Assembly (NCBI GenBank): GCA_016713025.1
Contig: JADJPZ010000004.1
Coordinates: 310,001-374,000, forward strand
Source of the DNA: Saprospiraceae bacterium
Lineage (GTDB): Bacteria; Bacteroidota; Bacteroidia; Chitinophagales; Saprospiraceae
Direction: 5' to 3'
Length of the DNA stretch: 64,000 nt
Positions 46,523 through 55,811 of the stretch are shown here, in pieces (within the stretch, counting starts at the first letter, position 1; each line of letters opens with the position of its first letter). The notes beneath the pieces are model-generated. The model saw nothing but the letters and a program-made list of their open reading frames with translations. It searched no databases and was not told the origin of the DNA. Made by a program: the position numbers and the translations under genes.

Positions 46523-46662
46523 TATATGCTTAGTGATAAATCACTAATACTCCATTTGATATTTTGGCGTAAATTTGCAATTTGTACATGGTTCTTTTGT
46601 AAATCTAATTGATTCCGAATTAGTTATTTGCAAAGTTATTACTTATACCCAAAAGCCATAAA

Positions 46663-48183
46663 ATGTATGTTATCTATCGTATTACTATCATACTGGCATT
46701 TTTAATGCCATTGACTACCATCTCTGCACAGCTCCCAGAGCCAACCCAAGAGTTTCGGGGTCTTTGGGTGACTCAATTTAAGACCACAATTTTGGGCAAT
46801 ACTGCCGCTGAAGACGCTTTAATTGCTTATGCTATTGCCAACGATTTTAATTATCTGATTTGCACCAATATGTTTCAAATCCTCACTGCATCGTGCGGTG
46901 CATTTACATCAGACATGATAGCATTGCAAACTTTTATAGCTAAAGCACATGCAGAAGGTATCGAATACGTGAGTGGGAATGTGGGGACGCTTGCCACTGC
47001 GGAAAAAATACAACAATATAACAATTGCGGATCTGTCACGAGTGCACAAAAATTGGACATGATTACCTATGAATGCGAATTTTACAATGCTGCCACCAAC
47101 GGATCTTGCCCTAACTACGCATCTTATATCAGTCAACTCAATGCAATCAAAACCATCTGTCTGGCAACCAATTCTAGTGTCATGGGCCGACCTTTGGTAT
47201 GCGAAGCATATATTGGTGGTGAAGGTGCTACTGGATTAGTATTAACCCATTCTTCAGAGGCCCAAATGGAAGAAATAGCCACTGTAGCTGATCAAATTCT
47301 GATCACGTATTATCGTCCTATGCCATCTAGTTCGGGTGGTAATTTTTTCAATTGGACCATAGATAGATTGGATTGGATCGCAAAAACAGGAACACCGAGT
47401 AAAATTGTTTTATTACTAAAATCAAGAAACACCGATGGTAACAATATGAATGTCTATCTGGCATCATACCCAGGATCACATTATGATGCTGTGCGAGACC
47501 CATTTTTGTCATGGGTAGAAGGTATGGCTTACAATCCTTCACTGACCAAAGGATATAGAGAAAAGTATGATGATGGCACCTATCCATGGTTAGATGGCAT
47601 CCAAGTCAAAGGTTTTACTTGGTTTGAGCATGCTGCTAATATGGCACTTGGACCATTACCTATTTCACTCATTACTTTTGATATCACCAAGACAGAAGAT
47701 GAGCAGGCTTTACTGAAATGGTCTACAGCTTCAGAAGTCAATAATGATTACTTTGAAATAGAAAACTCAGTAGATGGTCAGCAATGGCAATTTGTATCAA
47801 AAATATCAGGAAAAGGAAATACTACTACTTCTCAACATTATTCATTCATAGATCAAAAACCATTAAATGGCTTATCTTATTATCGCATCAAACAAATAGA
47901 TTTTGATGGACAAATGAGTTATACACCTGTTAAATCTATTTCATTTGATAAATACCATAAATCTCTTCGAATAACACCGAATCCTGTGACCCATCAATTG
48001 AATATCTATGGTGAATATGCGAAAGACACGCAGGTGCAAATATTTAATGCGCATGGACGTAAGATGGATGGTCTGTTATTCCATAAAGAGCAAACAAATT
48101 TAAGTGTGGATGTATCCCATTTAGCAGCTGGCTTATATTTGCTGCATGTCAATGGTGAAAATTTAAGGTTTGTAAAATATTAG
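46663..48183 (+). CDS. T9SS-exported protein with glycosidase-like domain
   Basis: 506 residues. A signal peptide (ending TTISAQ) is followed by a domain opening with EFRGLWVTQF, a pattern of GHL10/DUF187-like TIM barrels, continuing to about residue 330. A fibronectin-like segment (ALLKWSTASEVNNDYFEIENSVDG) follows, then a C-terminal type A sorting domain (ITPNPVTHQLNIYG...LAAGLYLLHVNGENLRFVKY) that directs the protein through the type IX secretion system to the surface. No catalytic acid can be assigned, so activity is uncertain. TAAATTTG (46570-46577) and the palindrome TAGTGAT-AA-ATCACTA (46531-46546) lie upstream and could be control sites. Confidence 0.8.
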   Translation: MYVIYRITIILAFLMPLTTISAQLPEPTQEFRGLWVTQFKTTILGNTAAEDALIAYAIANDFNYLICTNMFQILTASCGAFTSDMIALQTFIAKAHAEGIEYVSGNVGTLATAEKIQQYNNCGSVTSAQKLDMITYECEFYNAATNGSCPNYASYISQLNAIKTICLATNSSVMGRPLVCEAYIGGEGATGLVLTHSSEAQMEEIATVADQILITYYRPMPSSSGGNFFNWTIDRLDWIAKTGTPSKIVLLLKSRNTDGNNMNVYLASYPGSHYDAVRDPFLSWVEGMAYNPSLTKGYREKYDDGTYPWLDGIQVKGFTWFEHAANMALGPLPISLITFDITKTEDEQALLKWSTASEVNNDYFEIENSVDGQQWQFVSKISGKGNTTTSQHYSFIDQKPLNGLSYYRIKQIDFDGQMSYTPVKSISFDKYHKSLRITPNPVTHQLNIYGEYAKDTQVQIFNAHGRKMDGLLFHKEQTNLSVDVSHLAAGLYLLHVNGENLRFVKY

Positions 48184-48194
48184 GCTTGGAGAAA

Positions 48195-49202
48195 ATGAAG
48201 CTTTTAATTAGTGTTTTATTTATTATCAACTTTATAGGCTGTAAAGGACAGACGAATCTACTTTTAGACAAAAAAGTTATTCAAGATTGGTCAGAATATC
48301 AGGTATATAGCATGATAATTGATGAATCAGCGGAAAACCAATGGAAGATTGAGTTTAAATATTTGGATAGTATAGAGCTTTCTTGGATTACTTACAAGAG
48401 TGATGGTTTGAAGATAAAAGGAATGATGGCCCGACCGAAAACGGTTGGAAAGTATCCATGTATCATATATAATCGTGGAGGCAATAGAGATTTTGGTGCT
48501 CTAAAAGTAGATCAAAGATCTTTAAACTTGGCAAAACTTGCAAGTCATGGTTACATCGTCATTGCCAGCCAATATCGTGGGAATGGAGGCAGTGAAGGAC
48601 GAGAAGAATTCGGTGGAAAAGATGTAAATGATGTTTTAAATTTGATGGATGTTTTGGGAGAAATAGAAGCAGCAGACACCACTAGAATAGGTATGTATGG
48701 CTGGAGTAGAGGAGGAATGATGACCTATTTAGCTTTTGCAAAATCTAATAAAATAAAAACAGCTATTGTTGGCGGTGCAGTATCCGATATTCATCAAACT
48801 ATCACCGAGCGTCCTGAAATGGAAGAGAAGGTTATATCTCAATTAATACCTGATTATCAGACGCATAAAAAGGAAGAGCTAGACAAAAGATCCGCTATTA
48901 AATGGGTAAATAAATTTCCTAAAAATAAACCCATCCTTATGCTACACGGGAATGCTGACCAACAAGTAAATGTGACACAAAGCATCCAATTAGCTGCGGA
49001 ATTTGATAAATCCAACATTCCATATAAGTTGAAAATATTCGAAGGTGGTGATCATAGTCTTTCGCAATACAAAATAGAAGTCAATGATTTTGTCTTAGAT
49101 TGGTTTGGTAAATATTTGAAACATGGAGACACAAACCTAAATATGGAATCATGGTATAAAGATGGACGTGTTCAGTTGATTAAACAAAAAATCCAAAGAT
49201 GA
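48195..49202 (+). CDS. lipoprotein alpha/beta hydrolase, prolyl oligopeptidase-like (S9)
   Basis: About 335 residues from ATG 48195; a TTG nine bases earlier is possible. The N-terminus MKLLISVLFIINFIGC has a lipobox ending in Cys, so the protein is probably membrane-anchored. The catalytic region has IIYNRGGNRDFG, the nucleophile in GWSRGG (GMYGWSRGGMMTYLAF), an acid in HGNADQQVN and a His in GGDHSL. This is the S9/dipeptidyl-peptidase-like C-terminal hydrolase without its beta-propeller, hence short. Three bases after the T9SS protein stop, so probably co-transcribed. Confidence 0.85.
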   Translation: MKLLISVLFIINFIGCKGQTNLLLDKKVIQDWSEYQVYSMIIDESAENQWKIEFKYLDSIELSWITYKSDGLKIKGMMARPKTVGKYPCIIYNRGGNRDFGALKVDQRSLNLAKLASHGYIVIASQYRGNGGSEGREEFGGKDVNDVLNLMDVLGEIEAADTTRIGMYGWSRGGMMTYLAFAKSNKIKTAIVGGAVSDIHQTITERPEMEEKVISQLIPDYQTHKKEELDKRSAIKWVNKFPKNKPILMLHGNADQQVNVTQSIQLAAEFDKSNIPYKLKIFEGGDHSLSQYKIEVNDFVLDWFGKYLKHGDTNLNMESWYKDGRVQLIKQKIQR

Positions 49203-49305
49203 AGCTTGTAAATACGCATTCAGAATCATCGTCATTTTTAGAGATCTATGATCACATTTATGTTAGATCAAAAGATTGTAGTTATTTTGTATTTTTGCTG
49301 TCTTC

Positions 49306-49338
49306 AAACCTTATAGGTTTTAAAAACCTATAAGGTTT
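49306..49338. repeat. 33-bp perfect palindrome (AAACCTTATAGG hairpin)
   Basis: AAACCTTATAGGTTTT and AAAACCTATAAGGTTT are exact reverse complements separated by one base. This hairpin type, built on AAACCTATAAGGTTT, recurs between genes in many Bacteroidota genomes. It lies between the hydrolase and the small lipoprotein genes and may stop transcription in both directions. Confidence 0.75.
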
Positions 49339-49356
49339 AACACCAATACCTAAAAT

Positions 49357-49872
49357 ATGTACAAAATGTTCATTTTTCTGATCCCAATTATCTTGATGAC
49401 CCAAAGTTGTCAGCAACATTCCGTACCCAAAAATTCAAGATATCTTTCCATGGTGGGAGATATAGCACACGATTCCAAATTGGATGATCCTAGTTTCACT
49501 TTATGCAATGAAAAAAATACCAAACAATACCACAATCTCAATGAAGAGATGCAGTACGAAAACGAAAAATATGCATTAGACCAAACCTTTACTTCTCAGT
49601 TTAAAGCTGATCCTAAAATAAAAGATTCAGGTATGATTCGTATCCGTTTTATCGTCAATTGCAAAGGTGAGACAGGTCGATTTAGATTGATAAGTTCAGG
49701 AAATGATTATAAAGAAAAACAATTTGACAAAGCCATTACAGATCAACTGATGACCATCACTAAAAGTCTCAAAGGATGGAAGATACTCTCTGACAGAAGA
49801 GGACCAAAAGATTACTACCAATACCTGATATTCAAAATTACAGATGGTCAAATCAAAGAAATATTACCATGA
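49357..49872 (+). CDS. small lipoprotein with TonB-C-like domain
   Basis: 171 residues. MYKMFIFLIPIILMTQSC ends in a lipobox Cys. The C-terminal half (about 85-165) has IRFIVNCKGETGRFRLIS and KGWKILSDRRGPKDYYQYLIFKI, reminiscent of the TonB C-terminal fold found in many Bacteroidota proteins; the match is by pattern only. Its stop overlaps the following TPR gene by four bases (ATGA). Confidence 0.65.
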   Translation: MYKMFIFLIPIILMTQSCQQHSVPKNSRYLSMVGDIAHDSKLDDPSFTLCNEKNTKQYHNLNEEMQYENEKYALDQTFTSQFKADPKIKDSGMIRIRFIVNCKGETGRFRLISSGNDYKEKQFDKAITDQLMTITKSLKGWKILSDRRGPKDYYQYLIFKITDGQIKEILP

Positions 49873-50708
49873 GAAAGTCAACAAATTTCATCATTTTATG
49901 GAGCATTATTTTTATTCAAAATATAAGTTCAGCTCAAAATTGTAATGCCTTTCTTTATCAAAAAGATACACTCCAATACCAGGCTTGCCTGATCGCAGAA
50001 GATGCTTACCAATATTATCAATACAGCCGAGAATACCAAGAAATATTGGACAAAGCCATCGAAAAATCTCCCCATTTCTCCTATGCTTATCGCAATAAAT
50101 CCACCGCATATCTCAAAAGTGGTGACTTTATCACTTGGAAATACCTAATAGACAAAGCAGTCGAATATGACCTCAGAGAGAATATCGGTTATCGTGGATG
50201 GTGCAAGTTTCAATTTTTCAGAGATTATCAAGGTGCCATCGACGATATAGAATCTCTCGAAGCTGTATCCAAAGGAAATATCGGTTACTCTGCAGGTGGT
50301 CAATATCATCTGAAGGTGGCCAAAGCACTTTGCTACAAACAATTGGGCGACACCAACAAAGCCATCACTATTATGGAGCAATATATGCAGGATACTACCC
50401 TTAAAATTTCTGTGTTTGATCATTTGCATTTAGGGGTCATGTATCTGGAAAAAGGAGAATATAACAAAGCTATTGATCAGTTTAATCTTCAGAACACTCA
50501 AAGTGCCTTATCAGAAAACCAATATTATTTAGCATATTGTCATTTAAAAATGGGAAGCGACACTTTATTTTTGGAACACATCACCAAAGCAAAAGAAATG
50601 TATCTCAAAGGTCAAAGAATGGTGTTCCACTATACTGAGCCTATTGACAGGGTTTATTTAAAAGAGATCGAAGAAGCGAAGATGATGCAGAAAAAGCATG
50701 ATAAGTAA
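49869..50708 (+). CDS. exported TPR-repeat protein
   Basis: 279 residues with a signal peptide ending ISSAQ. Tetratricopeptide-type helix pairs run through the length (AYRNKSTAYLKSGDF, KALCYKQLGDTNKAITIMEQYM, HLGVMYLEKGEYNKAIDQFN). Such proteins scaffold other proteins in the periplasm. Translationally coupled to the upstream lipoprotein gene by an ATGA overlap. It is similar in length and order of repeats to the next gene (50781-51620), so the two are probably distant paralogues. Confidence 0.8.
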   Translation: MRKSTNFIILWSIIFIQNISSAQNCNAFLYQKDTLQYQACLIAEDAYQYYQYSREYQEILDKAIEKSPHFSYAYRNKSTAYLKSGDFITWKYLIDKAVEYDLRENIGYRGWCKFQFFRDYQGAIDDIESLEAVSKGNIGYSAGGQYHLKVAKALCYKQLGDTNKAITIMEQYMQDTTLKISVFDHLHLGVMYLEKGEYNKAIDQFNLQNTQSALSENQYYLAYCHLKMGSDTLFLEHITKAKEMYLKGQRMVFHYTEPIDRVYLKEIEEAKMMQKKHDK

Positions 50709-50780
50709 GATTTTCAATTGAAAATAAACTCCTAGTGAATAATAGGTGATTGACCTAAAAGCGGACCTAAAATTTAATCA

Positions 50781-51620
50781 ATGAACAACCTAAAATTATC
50801 GTATATACTTTTCATACTATGTTTTAATTGTTTTACAGCTTGTGGACAAGAACATCAGGAACGAGTAACTATCAGCAACAAAGATACAATCATAAAAAAA
50901 TACTTAAAAAAAGGTGCCTGGCATCATCATTTTTTATCTAAAGAATGGGAAGAGTGGATCGATAAAGGCATTGAAGAAGATTCTACCGTAGCTTATCTTT
51001 GGCAACAAAAGGCTTTACCCTATTGGAAGCAAAAAAAGTATTCATTGGCGATAAAATATTACAATAAAGCAGTTTTATTGGATAGAAAGGAATGGTTGTC
51101 AAGATTGGGCTATTTGAAATGTATTTTTGCAAAAAATTATGAAGGAGCTTTAACAGATTTTGCCACGTATAAAAATGAATTTGGCTTCACCTTTGAGCAA
51201 GACCACCCTTTGGATTTTTATGAAGGTATATGCTACTTACAACTCAACAGATTTGATGATGCCCTGGCCGTACTCAAAACAAACACAGCGTCATTAGAAA
51301 AGAAATTTGGTGTCCAACACGTGCATTATCTAGATCGGTATTACTTAGCCATCGCTTATTTTGAAAATAATGAATATCATATGGCCATTTCAGAATTTGA
51401 TAAAGTACTCTTAGTTTATCCTAATTTTTCTGATGCTCAGTTCTACAAAAGCCTTTGTTTACATTATCTCGGAGACAAAGAAACTGCCAGAATCCTAATG
51501 GCAACAGGTAAAATAAATTTTGAAAAGGGTAGTACATTCAATGAAGACGCTAACCGATATGAAACAAATCCATATCAACTTACTTGGCAATGGCAAAATG
51601 CCATGTCATTGATTGAATAA
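50781..51620 (+). CDS. TPR-repeat lipoprotein
   Basis: 279 residues. The N-terminus LSYILFILCFNCFTACGQ has a lipobox Cys. TPR-like repeats follow (ALPYWKQKKYSLAIKYYNKAVLLD, GICYLQLNRFDDALAVLKTN, AIAYFENNEYHMAISEFDKVL, CLHYLGDKETARILM). Likely outer- or inner-membrane anchored scaffold. 72 bases after the previous TPR gene. Confidence 0.8.
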   Translation: MNNLKLSYILFILCFNCFTACGQEHQERVTISNKDTIIKKYLKKGAWHHHFLSKEWEEWIDKGIEEDSTVAYLWQQKALPYWKQKKYSLAIKYYNKAVLLDRKEWLSRLGYLKCIFAKNYEGALTDFATYKNEFGFTFEQDHPLDFYEGICYLQLNRFDDALAVLKTNTASLEKKFGVQHVHYLDRYYLAIAYFENNEYHMAISEFDKVLLVYPNFSDAQFYKSLCLHYLGDKETARILMATGKINFEKGSTFNEDANRYETNPYQLTWQWQNAMSLIE

Positions 51621-51664
51621 ATCATAAAAACAGATTTTTAAAAGCTAAAAATTTTAATCATGAA

Positions 51665-53014
51665 ATGAGCATGAACCATCTTTGTGGTACACAATCCTTG
51701 ATGATTATTTTCATGCGAAACGTAAGTATGGAAACGCAAAATTCTGTCTCAGATCATACCATTTTCAATATAGCGTCCGTTTCCAAACAGTTTACTGCTT
51801 TCTGCATTCTAAAATTGGCAGAAGAAGAGAAGTTATACTTGGATGAGTCCATTCAAAAATATATACCGGAACTGCCAGATTTCGGAAAGAAAATCACACT
51901 TAACCATTTATTATCCAATACAAGTGGTATTCCTGAGTATTTGGAAATATTAGGACTGACCAATCAGTACAAAGACAAGAGATTGGATCATGATTATATG
52001 TTGGAATTCTATAAAAAATATCACACACTTTCATTTGTACCTGGAGAAAGATTTTCTTATTCAAATGCAGGATATATGTTGTTGTGTTTGGTTGTACAAA
52101 GGGTCTCAGGTTCAGACATTGGTCAATATGCAGAAAAACATATATTCAAACCATTACAAATGCAGACAGCCAGATTTACAAAAAAGGAAAGTGATGGATT
52201 GACGGATGGAACACGTTCTTATTATTTGAAAAAAGGAAAATTTCGGCCCCACAAACCCATTCAACCTAATGCCATGGGCGCAACCGGTGTTTTTTGTTCG
52301 TTGGATGATTATAGAAAATGGGATCATAATTTTTCCTTCCCGACAGATGAAACGAAACACATTGTAGCTAAAATGAAAACTGAATATGTATTTAACGATG
52401 GTCAAAAAAGTGGTTATGGAGCGGGAATCATCCTAAAACCTTATAAAGGATTTCTCTCAGAAGAGCACAGTGGTGGCTGGAATAGTTTTTTGGTTCAATT
52501 CAGACGATTGCCCGAGCTGGGTTTAAGTGTTTTTGTTGCTAGTACAAGCGCAGATTATCTTCCATTCAAAATTTGCGATCAAATCACGGATATCTTTTTA
52601 CCAAATCAAAATCAATCGAGTTTCAGTAATAAACAAGCAGATCATGACATCAATACGTTTGTCGGTACTTATCTTGATGCAAACAATGTACTTAGAAGTG
52701 TAGTTGTCAAAAACGATACCTTGGCAATTGCTCATTACAAAGATAGCAGCAAAGTCATCCAAAAATTAGGCTATCTAAATACATTAAATGATACCTTGAT
52801 TCTATACATTGATACCGCATTAGATACTGTACAATTTGTACAAAAGGATGGTAATATAATGGGATTTTATTGGAAAGGAAGTACTTATTTCAGGTTTAAT
52901 CGATATTATAAAAAACTCGACCCTAATGCTTCTGATTTTGCTACATTGTCAGGCAAATACAGCTCCGAAGAACTAAATTTTTCATTCAGAATAAAAAATA
53001 AAAGTAAACGTTAA
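51665..53014 (+). pseudogene. serine hydrolase (beta-lactamase class C family), damaged at both ends
   Basis: The core is intact: SxxK nucleophile in SVSKQFTAF, YSNAGY (YxN motif), LLSNTSGIPEYL and HSGGW. But the open frame has no signal peptide and begins directly at the catalytic domain (MRNVSMETQNSVSDHTIFNIASVS), where relatives have an export signal and about 30 more residues. After the stop at 53014, C-terminal-domain-like sequence continues (EYMGSNVFKIKNEPIILRFGK...) to about 53170, reachable only through the stop or through two frame changes, one at the CCCCC run near 53047. Family members are penicillin-binding-like hydrolases or peptidases in the periplasm; this copy is probably non-functional. 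Confidence 0.75.
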
Positions 53015-53227
53015 TGGTCATTAAAACCCATTTTCTTTCTCAATTACCCCCTTGAATATATGGGCAGCAACGTCTTTAAAATCAAAAACGAACCAATCAT
53101 TTTAAGGTTCGGTAAAGATCATGTAATTGTTGGCAATGAATGGACTTCAAATTTGTTATTGAGAAAATAAGCGACATAAAGCGGATTTTCCACTTCAAGG
53201 CCATTTTATTAAAATACAACAACAAGT

Positions 53228-53575
53228 TTGTTAAGTCTTAATAGCCTTTATTTTGCTTCATATTTTTGTTGGCCTGCATTTCTGATAAAAGCAGAAACCA
53301 CAAACGCGCTTTACAAATACGACTTACCTGCTGATGGTTGTGATTGGCATTTCCATATTATCAGCAAATCAGAAATCTTGCAACTTGTAGAAGATAATGC
53401 CAGCAAGCCAAAAACCGAAATACTTAAAAAAGAAGCCAAAAAAGTATTTGGCCTGCCCAATGTTACTGTTGAACTTACCTATAAACTCACAAGCATAACC
53501 CAAAAAGTCCAATGCGGGTGGAATAAAACACAAGATATGAAGGAAATCAATATTGTGAAGGTGGAGATTAAGTAA
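53228..53575 (+). CDS. small secreted protein of unknown function (copy B)
   Basis: 115 residues beginning at TTG. The first 25 residues are hydrophobic but differ from copy A; from YKYDLPADGCDWHFHI onward it is nearly identical to the protein at 42373-42735. The TTG start and the different leader suggest that copy B, or the junction before it, arose by recombination and may not be well expressed. Confidence 0.55.
   Translation: MLSLNSLYFASYFCWPAFLIKAETTNALYKYDLPADGCDWHFHIISKSEILQLVEDNASKPKTEILKKEAKKVFGLPNVTVELTYKLTSITQKVQCGWNKTQDMKEINIVKVEIK
53321..53575 (+). repeat. 255-bp direct repeat, copy B
   Basis: Matches 42481-42735 at offset 10840 with five mismatches. It marks the right edge of the accessory block; the ABC ATPase gene begins about 200 bases further on. 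Confidence 0.95.
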
Positions 53576-53780
53576 TATTTTGATTTCGTAAGTGGTTATT
53601 TCTATTTTCCGATAGACACTTTTCGCTATTTTAGTTTCGTTCCGTTGGATTCCCCACACCGTACACCCTCGTCCATATTCGGACACTATATATCACATCA
53701 TATTGCTTAAAGGGCTAAATATCAACTATATATATTTTTGGCATATGGTTGGTAATACACAAGTAATACCATAATGTACC

Positions 53781-54443
53781 ATGATTGAATGTATCAATAT
53801 ATCAAAACAAGTAAGCAGCGGCTCACAAAAAGCCTATATTCTTCAAAATGTGAATCTAAAAATAGAAGAAGGAGAATTCGTTTCCATCATGGGACCATCC
53901 GGATCGGGAAAGTCCACATTGCTGCACATCCTCGGACTACTCGAAGACGCTACTTCAGGCAGCTATCGACTATTGGGTGAAGAAGCGTCCTCGCTATCTG
54001 AAAAAAAGAAAAATGAAATCCATCGGAATTTGATAGGTTTTGTTTTTCAAGCTTACCACCTTATAGATGAGCTGACCGTATATGAAAATATAGAGACACC
54101 ATTACTTTACAAGAAGATAAGCGGCAGTGAGCGCAAATCTATTGTAGCTGATCTATTGGACAAGTTTCAGATGGTCGCCAAAAAAGACTTATTTCCTCAT
54201 CAGTTGTCAGGTGGGCAGCAACAGTTAGTAGGCATAGCACGTGCATTGGCTATCAATCCCAAAGTCATCCTGGCAGACGAACCCACCGGCAACCTCCACT
54301 CGGTACAAGCAGAAGAAATCATGCATTTATTCAAACAATTGAATGAAAAAGACGGTGTAACCATCGTGCAAGTCACACATTCTGAATACAATGCATCATT
54401 TGGTCACAGAATTATCAAACTAAAAGACGGCTGGATATCATAA
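53781..54443 (+). CDS. ABC transporter ATP-binding protein (LolD/MacB type)
   Basis: 220 residues, a stand-alone nucleotide-binding subunit for MacB/LolCDE-type permeases. It has the Walker A GPSGSGKST (residues 37-45), the Q-loop FVFQAYHL, the signature LSGGQQQ, the Walker B VILADEPTGNL and the H-loop VTHS. The typical D-loop/signature order and short length fit family norms. It starts next to the 255-bp repeat and ends one base before the TolC-like gene. It is the only ATPase in the window that fits the five permeases. Confidence 0.93.
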   Translation: MIECINISKQVSSGSQKAYILQNVNLKIEEGEFVSIMGPSGSGKSTLLHILGLLEDATSGSYRLLGEEASSLSEKKKNEIHRNLIGFVFQAYHLIDELTVYENIETPLLYKKISGSERKSIVADLLDKFQMVAKKDLFPHQLSGGQQQLVGIARALAINPKVILADEPTGNLHSVQAEEIMHLFKQLNEKDGVTIVQVTHSEYNASFGHRIIKLKDGWIS

Positions 54444-54444
54444 T

Positions 54445-55770
54445 ATGGAAATATCAAAAATCATAGCTTTATTATTAAAAGTAATACTAATTTTAGTACT
54501 AATATTTTCCAAAAAGGATGTTTTTGCACAACAATTATCTCTGAAAGATTGTGTCAGGCAAGCTATCGAAAATCATCCGGATGTCAAAGCAAGTTACCTG
54601 AATACAGGTATGGCAAAGGCAGGAGTCGATCAGGCTAAAAGTAATTTTCTACCTGAGTTATCTGCCAGCATTTTCCAATCCGGAAATTTCGGTAGGTCTA
54701 TCGACAGGTTTACCAATGCTTATATCGACCAGTTTTACAACTCTACCTGGGCCGGTGTACGATTGAATGTGCCGATTTTTACATCCTTTAGAAATACACA
54801 TTTGCTTTCATCTGCCAGGACTTCTTTCTCAGCATCAGAATCTGCTCAGGAAAATGCCAGAAACATCATATCGCAGTCAGTTTTGGCAGCATATATCAAT
54901 GGTATGGCACAACAGGAGAATATCAAAAATGCAGAGAAACAATTGAGCAATGATAGTATTCAATATCAAAGATTGATGACCCGAAAAGATGCCGGACTCA
55001 TCACCAAAACGGAAGAAATCCAACTACTCAATCAAATGAAGGCCGACGAACTTATCTTGCTCGATGCCCAATTAAACTATGAAATAGCCATTGCAGAATT
55101 ATCAAGATTGCTCAATACCGAACTTCCTTTGACCACAAAACTATACCCGTTAGAACCTGAAGCCAATGTGGAAATTCCGACTCATCCTTTATTAACTGAG
55201 CAATTGCCACAGTTTGCCGAAGCAAAATGGAGACTGCAAAGCATACAAGACAATATCAAGGCAACAAAGGCACTATCTTACCCCAATATCTCTTTGATTG
55301 CAGATTATGGTACTTTTTATGCATCGTCCAATCCGGAGCGATCTTTTGGACAACAACTCAATGATACCAGAAATGGCGCAGTTTCTGTAGGAATAAACAT
55401 CCCAATACTACGTGGCATGCAGAATCGTCCTCGAGTCCAGGAACTAAAAGTGAGAGAAATGATGATACAAAACGACCTTGATCGTACCAGACTACAACTC
55501 ACCCAGGAACTAAAGTTAGCAAATACAAGATATCAAAACTTAAAGCAACGATATGAAAAAGCTAACTCGCTTTATCTGCTTTCTGAAGCCAATATGAATC
55601 TGATCCAGGACCAGGTAAATGCCGGTACCGCCACGATGGTGGATTTTCTACTTGCACAAACCAATATGGAACGGGCACTCACATCTCTTACCAATGCTAA
55701 GTACCAACTGATTCATCAGGAAAAATTGCTCAAATTTTATATCACCGGCAAATTTGAGTTGGGTGAATAA
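54445..55770 (+). CDS. TolC family outer-membrane efflux protein
   Basis: 441 residues with a signal peptide (ending DVFAQ). Two outer-membrane-efflux repeats are visible as long alternating helices: LSLKDCVRQAIENHPDVKASYLNTGMAKAGVDQAKSNFLPELSASIFQSG is the classic first repeat, and the second begins near SIQDNIKATKALSYPNISL. Forms the exit duct for tripartite efflux. One base after the ATPase gene. The membrane-fusion (HlyD-like) adaptor that would complete the pump is not in the window. Confidence 0.92.
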   Translation: MEISKIIALLLKVILILVLIFSKKDVFAQQLSLKDCVRQAIENHPDVKASYLNTGMAKAGVDQAKSNFLPELSASIFQSGNFGRSIDRFTNAYIDQFYNSTWAGVRLNVPIFTSFRNTHLLSSARTSFSASESAQENARNIISQSVLAAYINGMAQQENIKNAEKQLSNDSIQYQRLMTRKDAGLITKTEEIQLLNQMKADELILLDAQLNYEIAIAELSRLLNTELPLTTKLYPLEPEANVEIPTHPLLTEQLPQFAEAKWRLQSIQDNIKATKALSYPNISLIADYGTFYASSNPERSFGQQLNDTRNGAVSVGINIPILRGMQNRPRVQELKVREMMIQNDLDRTRLQLTQELKLANTRYQNLKQRYEKANSLYLLSEANMNLIQDQVNAGTATMVDFLLAQTNMERALTSLTNAKYQLIHQEKLLKFYITGKFELGE

Positions 55771-55811
55771 AATGTTGTATTTTCACCCTTTAAATGGCGT
55801 AATTGTTTAGG

